The translations under genes and the position numbers were made by a program. 64,000 bases of DNA from Romanomermis culicivorax (lineage: Eukaryota; Nematoda; Enoplea; Mermithida; Mermithidae), in assembly GCA_963922205.1 (NCBI GenBank), contig CAWUHX010000207.1, positions 186,001-250,000 of the forward strand, read 5' to 3'. Within the stretch, counting starts at the first letter, position 1, and each line of letters opens with the position of its first letter. Below the pieces are notes generated by a model. It was not told the origin of the DNA. It did no database searches and saw only the letters and a list, made by a program, of their open reading frames with translations. Shown here in pieces: positions 56,574 to 64,000 of the stretch.

Positions 56574-59500
56574 ATGTTATCGTTGTTAATGTCGATCTTC
56601 ATCGCACTGCCTATGACCGTTTTGGGCGCCCGAACGCTTGTTCTTGTTGACAATATGAGCACTCGCTACTCGCACAGCCAATTTTTCAAAAGTTTATCGA
56701 ACCGTTCACACGAGTTGACCTTTAAATCGGCCGACGATGCTTCGTTGGCTCTGTTCAAATACGGCGAACCTCTGTACGATAATCTCATTCTTTTCTGCCC
56801 GACCGTCGAAAATTTTGGTGGATCTGTGAGTGTTTTTCGTTCTCTTTTTATTCGCTTTCACGCTAATCTTTCGATACAGATCAGCGTTCGCGAAATCGTC
56901 GACTTTATCGATAACGGCGGTAACGTTTTAATCGGCGCTGATTCTTCCTTAAGTGGAATTATACAAGAATTAGCCAATGAAGTCAATTTCGAATTCGATG
57001 AAGAGCAGACTTACGTCATCGATCATATGCATTACGATGTTTCGTCTGACGAGGGTCATCACACGACCATTGTCGCGGAACCCAACCAATTAATTCCCGC
57101 TAAATATATTGTCGGTGAACCGTCTGATCGACCCATCTTATTCAGAGTTAGTGCTTCACACTTTGAAAATTTAAGGACCCGGGTATTTCGGGTACCCGAG
57201 TAAACCCGGATACACGGGTGCTATATGCAGGTATTTAAAAAGTCAATGAATGAACGCGTTCTTTGAAATTTTCAGGAAAAACTCAGACTTTTCAGGTAAG
57301 AATATTGCAAAATGCTAAGAAACAAAAGTTGGAACAGACCAGCAGCACACTTTATTCAAAGAAACTTCACACTTTCAAGCAAATCGTAGTGGCCTGATGA
57401 CTCATTAAAACTATCAGAGCTTTCTCGCTTTTTCTTGGTTCTACTGTCTCTACCGGTTCATCCTTCACCGTCTGTTTTCATGTCTCTTCAGTCTTAAACA
57501 CAATGCATCTATCCATCCCCTACTTTTCTTCTGATAGTGAATCCAGTTCGGATATTTCTTGCGGGCCAAATTTCTCGAAGTCTTTTCGATGTCTCCCCCT
57601 CCCGTGCTGCTTTATAAAAACCCGTAGCTCTTTTTTGTTGCTGAAAATATGCGACTATGACGTTTTGTGGGCCGTATAGGCAGCCCTGTTAACAAGTTGA
57701 ATAGATCCAAGCTCTGAATTAATGAAAGAAAATTACTTTGTTTGCTGCGAAAAAAATTTGCTTCAAATGTTTTGTTTATACAATTGAGATCCGGGTACCC
57801 GGATATCACCCGGGTTCCATCTATGAAATTGACCCGGGTACCCGGTGTGAAGAACTATTCAGAACATATATGTAATTGGGGGGAAGTGCTATGGGAACCC
57901 CTCCCTCCAGAAATCGTCGACCATATGGTAGCCCTAGGGACCCCCATAGTTTTGGTCGGAAAAATACTGAAAAATGTCATTTTTCCATGAAAAATGTAAA
58001 TTTTTGAACAAAAAATGATCAAAAACGTCAATTTTCTCGGCGCTTCGCGCCATAAGTACATATGTTATCATTTTTTAGACAAAAATTACTACTTTTTAAA
58101 CCGTTTTTTCGGACATTTTTCATGGAAAAAATCGAATTTTTTTTTCTTCAGGGACCCCTCCCCCAAAATTTTGGGAATTACTGACCCCCGGCCCCAAAAA
58201 AGGGCTCCAACCCCCTCCCCCCAGACCTCGGAGCTCCGTTACATGTATGATTCAGAGTAAAGCTTTTTCCGTCGGTATTCGTACATTATCCTCGTAATAA
58301 AATAATCTGAACTCCCCATCTTTGAGTTGATTTTATTGGTTCTTCGAATTGTTTTTCCGTGATTCCAGAATCATGATTCTAATCCCAAAAATCGGATACA
58401 TGGCAGTTGACCGGCCGCATTTGTATTTTTCTACTTTTAATCGAACAAGTACTAACCAAAGAGTGAATAATATCCTAAATCTAGATTCTTAGTAATTTTA
58501 TTCATGAACATTTTTGTTCACATTCAGTTTTTCGATATCCGATTTATGTGTGGCATTTGCTCGGATTTTATTGATTTCCCAACTCTTTCAGGGCGTTGGT
58601 TTAGTTTTACAAAAAGCTAGTCCATTAGCGGTCGAAATCTTGACCGCTTCGAGCACCGCTTATTCCCACAAGCCTGGCCAACCCGTGCAACAATACCCAA
58701 ATGCCGTTGGAAAGTCGACCATATTAATCGGAGCTTTACAAGCCAGAAATAATGGACGAGTGCTGCTTACAGGATCATTGGACTTATTCTCAGGTTATTC
58801 AAATGTTTGTGTTGCATGAGGCTGAAAGAACGGTATGTCATGAAAATGATTTTAATTAGTGATGTCCCGGTGCAGACTTTCTTGTGGTGCTTAGGCAAAT
58901 GCGCACGCGTCTAATACATAGGATGAGTTCGAAAAAATTGCCGAAAATTATTTTTTCTCAGTGCATCACTTCCTGGAGTGCAGGATCAAGCAAAATATAA
59001 TATCACTTCCTGGAATGCCGAATCAAGCAAAATCTAACTAATTATCAGTTCTGAATGTGATCAAATTTCAATTCAGATGCATCCGGTTGACTACTGTGCG
59101 TTGCGGGCATAGTAGGGGTATTACTCCTACGAAGGCTGACAGATGCTCATTTACTATCATGGATTCTGGACAGATAAACATTAACTGCCTCACTTTTTTG
59201 AACCGCATGCGATCTACTACTACCAATCTTTTTAACCCAGAAGCTGCTCTACTTGGACATTCCTGACAGGAGTTCAGTTACTACCAAAGGATTTTGGCTG
59301 TTAAAGCTTTCTCTGCTTAGGTTTTCATAGGCAAAACTAGTTTACTACCCTGACAAAATCTAGTTTGTTTACCCTCTCAGGCTGACTAGCCAGGCGCATG
59401 TAATAATTGTAGCTAAAAATTTAGCCCTAATATTGAGGTCAACCGAAGCACTAGAGCTGGGAGCTAGATCGAGTCCTAGTACCCGGAAGGGACACCTAAT

Positions 59501-62500
59501 ATTTAGGGATGTTCCGGTTAACCGAAACCGTGAAAACCGTCATTTTTTCTGAAACCGAAATCCAGACGGCCCCATGGGGAGGGGTATGAGGGGGGTATTA
59601 CCCCTATCTAAAGTCCTTAAAATTGATCACTGGTTGCCTAATTTTGAGACAAAATGGCGTGTTTAGTGTACATTTTAGCTACACTACCCCCGCAAATTTT
59701 CAATTTTACCCCCACCTGAAAAATCTGACCTTGGGGACCTCTGCCGAAATCGTGAAACTCAAAATTGGAAAACCGAAACCGGGAATTTTGGGGTTGAATT
59801 TTACGGTTTTCACAGTTGTCTGTATAGATTTAAAAATAAGGTATAAGAGCAGCAGAATTTCGAACTCCATGCGAAGATAAAAATAATGCTGATCAAATCA
59901 AAGCTTCATTCAATAACAGAATTGATCCCCCAAACACAAAATCCATTTTTTTTATTATTTGAAAAATTCAGTGAAATTACACTTCAAAAATGATAACTTC
60001 ACCACTGATTCCCCTGACATATGATTTGTTAGTGGCTGAAAGATGATTCCTGCACCACTGAATAGCTGTTCTGAAGGCACACTTGTGGCTGGTGCACTGA
60101 GGTAACATCTTGCAAGTTCTGCCAAAGTTGGGTACATTTTTTTATTGATTTGCCACCATTGAAGTGAATCTATGACATGGGATACTTGTTTTTTGTTTAA
60201 TTAGTTTCAACTTCCTGTAAAAATAATGTAATTCTTGGAAAATAATATTTCTCTTTGAAAGGTTCCACTTTATTATTCATTTCTTCACAGCCTTCTTCTT
60301 CATCATCACTACTAAACTTTTTGAAGCGATTATTCCTCTCTTAACGTTAAATCGATTCGGAAGCTTCATGGAAGTAGTTTTCGGAAATTTCTACTCTTCC
60401 ACTTTCGGCCCAGTTCATGAGAGTTAACGATTAAATTACTGGTTTTAAAATTTTTCGAATAATAAAATTCTAAAAATTACGACTTTTGGATATAAAATTT
60501 GAATGTAATTCTTGAAATAAGTGTTTGGAAAATTGATTTTCCAACATCGCCGAATGTCAATAGACAAAAACATTTTTCGGGCGCTTCGCGCCGGAAGGAT
60601 TGATATCTTTTTTTGGCTTTCACTTATCATCATAGAGGACTTGACCATCGATTTATCGTCTAATGCAAATTCATTATGCCATTAGATACTTTTCTAGAAA
60701 ATTTGTTCCACAATGCTTGTAAATTAGACTTGAAACTCGAAGATTTCAATTTTTTGCTCAATTTTATTGAATTTTTTGGTAAGTTATAAATAAAATTTGA
60801 AAATTACACTGATTTTTTCATCAGTCTTTGGCCATGACGTGTAGGAACACTGTTTACTTATTTATACCTATTTTTGCTATATGTAGAAATTGTAGAAATG
60901 AAATATTGGCTCCCGTTTGTACATGTGCAAATGGTTCATGTACAAAAAAAATCCTGATCGTAACCATACATGTAATTGGGGGGGAAGTGCTATGGGAACC
61001 CCCCCCCAGAAATCGTCGACCATATGGCTAGCCATTGGGCGACCCCCCCACCCCCAGGATTTTCCAATCCTATGGCTAGCCATATAGTAGCCCTAGGGAC
61101 CCCCATAGTTTTAGTCGGAAAAATACTGAAAAATGTCATTTTTTAATGGAAAATGTCAAATTTTGAACAAAAAATGGTCAAAAACGTCAATTTTTTCGGC
61201 GCTTCGCGCCATAAGTACATATTTTATCATTTTATAGACAAAAATTACTACTTTTAAACCGTTTTTTCGGACATTTTTCATGAAAAAAATCGAATTTTTT
61301 TTTCCTTCAGGGACCCCTCCCCCCAAAATTTTGGGAATTACTGACCCCCGGCCCCAAAAAAGTTCTCCAACCCCCCCCCCCAGACCTCGGAGCTCCGTTA
61401 CATGTATGATCGTAACCCAAAAATTTTTTAGCGCGAAGCAAGTAGAAATGAATTAAATACACCCCATAGTTCTTGGCCTCTTTGTTCCTCTCGCTTGAAA
61501 ATTTTCAAACTTTGCAAACATAAAATTTTCTATTGGAAATGATGACATCATTTTAGACAATACATGTACAGTACGGGACAAATTCGTTGCAGCACCTGTA
61601 TCTTTTGGTGAATGTCTTGGCGATATACTGGGGTCTTTACTGGTAGAAATTTCGAGATGGAATAGTGGATTACTGGTGCTTTACTAGTTAATAGGTTCGG
61701 CGGCCATGACGCATTACTCGTAACATACTTCAATAAAATACACGCATACTATTTATATGCAAGTAATCAATACAATTTCCGTAGTTTCGGCCTTCAGTCT
61801 GCTTTGCGTTTTTCTCCTTAATAAAAATACGGGCGTCCGCCATCCTCATGAATATTAATGAATCAAAAAGCATTTAGTTGTTTTCTCGCCAAAAAGTTGT
61901 GTAACGAAAAAAGACCAGAAAGGAGGAATGGGTTTTTATTGTGACCGTTTCAGCCACTGAGGATTTCAGCTACTGAATACTTCTATAGTTAAATATGAAC
62001 TGATACTTGCTTTTTAGGTTTTAGTTTAGACGCGTTTCAAGATGTATACTATAATGTCATCAAATCGGAAAGATTATGACCCTCAATTTTCAGATAGAAA
62101 GAATTTGTGCAGTTTTTGTATGACTTTTGTTTTCTTTTTAAATTCTCTTCGGTTTCCTACTTGGGAAAGGTAAATATTGAGCTGGCTGTGTTCAGGCAAA
62201 TGACAGTCCAAGCGAAGAGTTTTTTTGACAAAATATCTTATAGTTCATTATGCTTATTGAGAACCACAGCGAAAGTTATTTTTAGCTTTCATCAAAAAGA
62301 CGATTATAAGGTATGCATTAGAGTTTGAAGCATACTGAGATGTGATCTATTTTTAAATGTAGAAAAATCATAATTCTTTCTAGTTTTCAACCCAAATTTA
62401 AATATACTTCAAGGCTGATGTTCTATCATGTTCATGCCTATAAACAATAGTGTGTATTTAATTTCTGATGTGTGTCTCGATTTGGCCACAGGCACATTTC

Positions 62501-64000
62501 AGCAACTGAGACTGATACAGTCTTTGTTTATGGAAGTTTTCTGTAACTTCAGGCACCAATACTGTTTTAGTTATTATTTTTCATGTAAAGTGTAAACAAG
62601 TCAGTTCAAGTAATACGGTAATAGTAGAATGAAAAAATGCACGTTTTGATTGCTTTTGGAAAAGTTATCAATTCAAAATAAAAACGGATAAATACAAACA
62701 AATGAGTGATTGATAAGTCAAGACACAAATGAAAACACTACATTGATGCATGCAGTGTCAGTTTAATTTCATTAAAATTGTACAGTAGCTTTAATGCTAA
62801 GTGGCAGAACGCCCACAATAAAACGCCATTTCTCCTTTTTGCTTCATTTATATTCATGAGGATGGCGGACGCACGTATATTTGTGAAGGAGAAAAACGCA
62901 AAGCAGATTGAAGGCCAAAACTACGGACATTGTATTGATTACTTTCAGTATGCGTCTATTTTATTGAAGTATGTTACCAGTAATGCGTCATGGCCGCCAA
63001 ACTTATCAACTAGTAAAGCACCAATAGTTCCCCCCCCCCAGATCTCAGGGCCTCGTTACATGTATCGGGACTTCCCCCCTCCAGATCTCAGGGCCTCGTT
63101 ACATGTATCGTAAGGCTCCCTGTAAGACGAAACAAGTAATAAGTAAGTGATGCAGTAATAATCATGCTAATAAAATACTATGTAAATTTAATTTATGTTA
63201 TTACATTATTTAGGACCTGAAATGAATTGAGTCCACTTCTCTGGATCCAGACCCAATCTTTCGAAAATTTAAGGACCCGGACCCGATATTTTGAAGATTC
63301 TGGACACGGTCCAGCCCGGCACAATGCACCACTGTCTGCAAAACATAGTCTAAAATTCGTGTTTTTGAAAATAATAGTTGAAGATTGAATTAGGATAATG
63401 TTGAGATAAATAAAATCCTTGGAGTCAGTCGTCCGGAAATTTTCATGTGCTCAGTCAATTAGTTGCTAGTCTATAGTGAAACAAGTGCCCACTAGTGTTT
63501 TTTATGTCGAAGTCAAAATGTGGATACAATGACGGAAAATTTAGAGCCAATCATCTAACTTTTGCTTTGAATATAAGTTTTGTTTTTACCTGCATTATTA
63601 TTCCTATGCAAGATATGCCTTTGGTTTTCTACACTGTTTGTAGAGGTACTTATCAAAATCACGGTGTCATATTGGGTGCGCAATTTTAATCAAATTTTAG
63701 TTTTTACAATCCTCAGTTTGCATTGGTCTGGCGAAAATTTGAGTTCGTCAATCCTATCAAGTGTTTAAAAATCTAAAAAATTCAGAATTTCCTGCGAAAA
63801 AAGCATTACAAACTAAATATCGCTTCAACTGCCGATTTCTGCTTTGCCTTTGACTTAGTATTTCTCGTATATTATCAGATGAATTTTACGGAAAACCCGT
63901 TCAATCGTTGGCCCTCGACGCCGTCAAACAAAAATTCCGCCCTACTGGCAATGAACAATTGGCCGTTTCACTGACCGAATGGACGTTCAAAGAGAAAGGT
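56574..64000 (+). CDS. DDOST: dolichyl-diphosphooligosaccharide-protein glycosyltransferase 48-kDa subunit, partial
   Basis: Exons: 56574-56825, 56880-57146, 58592-58793, 63879 to beyond 64000. Introns have GT-AG ends (GTGAGT/ATACAG, GTTAGT/TTTCAG, GTTATT/TATCAG) and the joined frame stays open for about 280 codons. The N-terminus is a signal peptide ([15 protein letters not shown]) before [59 protein letters not shown] and [12 protein letters not shown] align along OST48, an ER type I membrane subunit of oligosaccharyltransferase that helps attach N-glycans to nascent proteins. The C-terminal third, with the membrane anchor, lies outside the window. Codon use is GC-richer than the flanks. 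Introns 2 (1445 nt) and 3 (5085 nt) are swollen by repeats; intron 1 is only 54 nt. Confidence 0.95.
57168..57851. mobile_element. MITE-like element in DDOST intron 2
   Basis: 57174-57203 (GACCCGGGTATTTCGGGTACCC) and 57787-57845 (CCGGGTACCCGG, ATTGACCCGGGTACCCGG) form GC-rich inverted termini around about 550 bp of AT-rich, noncoding sequence. A related ATTTAAGGACCCGGACCCG piece is at 63258-63280. Confidence 0.55.
57865..58255. repeat. dispersed repeat R5, copy in intron 2
   Basis: Starts TATGTAATTGGGGGGAAGTG and ends GAGCTCCGTTACATGTATGAT. ATGTAA/TTACAT at the ends suggests short TIRs. It contains the hairpin CGGCGCTTCGCGCC at 58039-58052. The copy at 60967-61411 is nearly the same with an extra 60 bp. 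Confidence 0.8.
59570..59760. repeat. dispersed repeat R4 in DDOST intron 3
   Basis: CCCCATGGGGAGGGGTATGA, TTGCCTAATTTTGAGACAAA and CCTTGGGGACCTCTGC, inverse of 52497-52665. Flanked on both sides by an AACCGAAACCG/GAAAACCG motif (59519-59563 and 59764-59780), so R4 appears inserted in another repeat. Confidence 0.75.
59955..60180 (-). pseudogene. hAT transposase C-terminal dimerisation fragment
   Basis: A minus-strand frame of about 75 codons within DDOST intron 3: [40 protein letters not shown] and [11 protein letters not shown] are the hATC signature (W-x2-N, YP-L-A-A, PATS-PSE-FS-AG, L-FLK-N) in the right order and spacing. It ends in TGA at 59955. The rest of the transposase is absent nearby. 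Confidence 0.85.
60320..60660. repeat. dispersed repeat R2, minus-orientation copy
   Basis: GAAGCTTCATGGAAGTAG, TCATGAGAGTTAACG and GGAAAATTGATTTTCCAAC follow the order of 50500-50690. It ends with the hairpin GGGCGCTTCGCGCC at 60580-60593. Confidence 0.75.
60967..61411. repeat. dispersed repeat R5, copy in intron 3
   Basis: Direct repeat of 57865-58255; TACATGTAATTGGGGGGG at the start and TTACATGTATGATCG at the end. It has an extra internal segment with TGGCTAGCCATTGGGCG not present in the other copy, but found at 51078-51090 and inverted near 50005-50020. Confidence 0.8.
61672..63035. repeat. foldback element with 190-bp inverted arms in DDOST intron 3
   Basis: The left arm (61672-61865: GGTGCTTTACTAGTTAATAG, GGCGGCCATGACGCATTACT, TTTGCGTTTTTCTCCTTAAT) is the inverse of 62845-63030 with few mismatches. 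The spacer of about 980 bp is AT-rich and noncoding. Frames in both arms are mirror images and not genes. Confidence 0.85.
63036..63110. repeat. short tandem pair of R5 ends
   Basis: CAGATCTCAGGGCCTCGTTACATGTATCG occurs twice (from 63039 and from 63081), each preceded by a C-run. It matches the 3' end of the R5 repeat. Confidence 0.7.

Noticed and set aside
62778-63113. 111-codon frame containing [18 protein letters not shown]
   Set aside because: It covers a foldback arm; the opposite arm gives a mirrored frame, so it is a repeat, not a gene.

Overview
The window looks like a repeat-rich, AT-rich piece of an invertebrate animal genome. The best-supported host gene is the oligosaccharyltransferase 48-kDa subunit (DDOST/OST48), running off the right edge. 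A degenerate tract of TTAGGC-type hexamers near 44.0 kb is the nematode telomere type, so a nematode is plausible, but I cannot fix the species. Introns in DDOST and in the Polinton are often only 50-80 nt. Almost everything else is transposable elements, several nested.

Left (1-11,580): an LTR element on the minus strand (element A, 1980-8012, 1017-bp LTRs, 4-bp target duplication AGAC). It carries gag, a five-zinc-knuckle nucleocapsid, an envelope-like glycoprotein and an aspartic protease, but no reverse transcriptase or integrase. A short hAT-like fragment and dispersed repeats follow.

Centre (11,581-42,943): a Polinton/Maverick with about 0.7-kb terminal inverted repeats. Its left TIR is split by a 13.6-kb Ty3/Gypsy element (element B, 11,773-25,338, 4-bp duplication AGTA). 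Element B has broken gag-protease-RT-RNase H-integrase and then, in the place where env would lie, a long gene behind a strong splice acceptor. That gene encodes a DEDDy-type 3'-5' exonuclease domain, a long unrecognised middle and an RGG-rich tail, and it is the most unusual thing here. The Polinton keeps recognisable protein-primed DNA polymerase B (minus strand, eight exon pieces, polymerase palm lost), packaging ATPase, chromodomain integrase, adenovirus-type protease, minor and major capsid proteins, several conserved small proteins and some unrecognised genes. Many carry a stop or one-base frameshift, often in a homopolymer, so decay and assembly error both need considering.

Right (42,944-64,000): a tRNA-Thr(TGT)-like gene between two blocks of a degenerate minisatellite, a MITE-like inverted repeat enclosing telomere-like hexamers, a 1.08-kb TA-flanked inverted-repeat element, a 5'-truncated LINE interrupted by a 278-bp GC-rich MITE, foldback repeats, and DDOST (exons at 56,574-56,825, 56,880-57,146, 58,592-58,793 and from 63,879), whose second and third introns are filled with repeats including a hAT transposase tail. 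A GGCGCTTCGCGCC-type hairpin beside an A/T tract recurs through the noncoding DNA.
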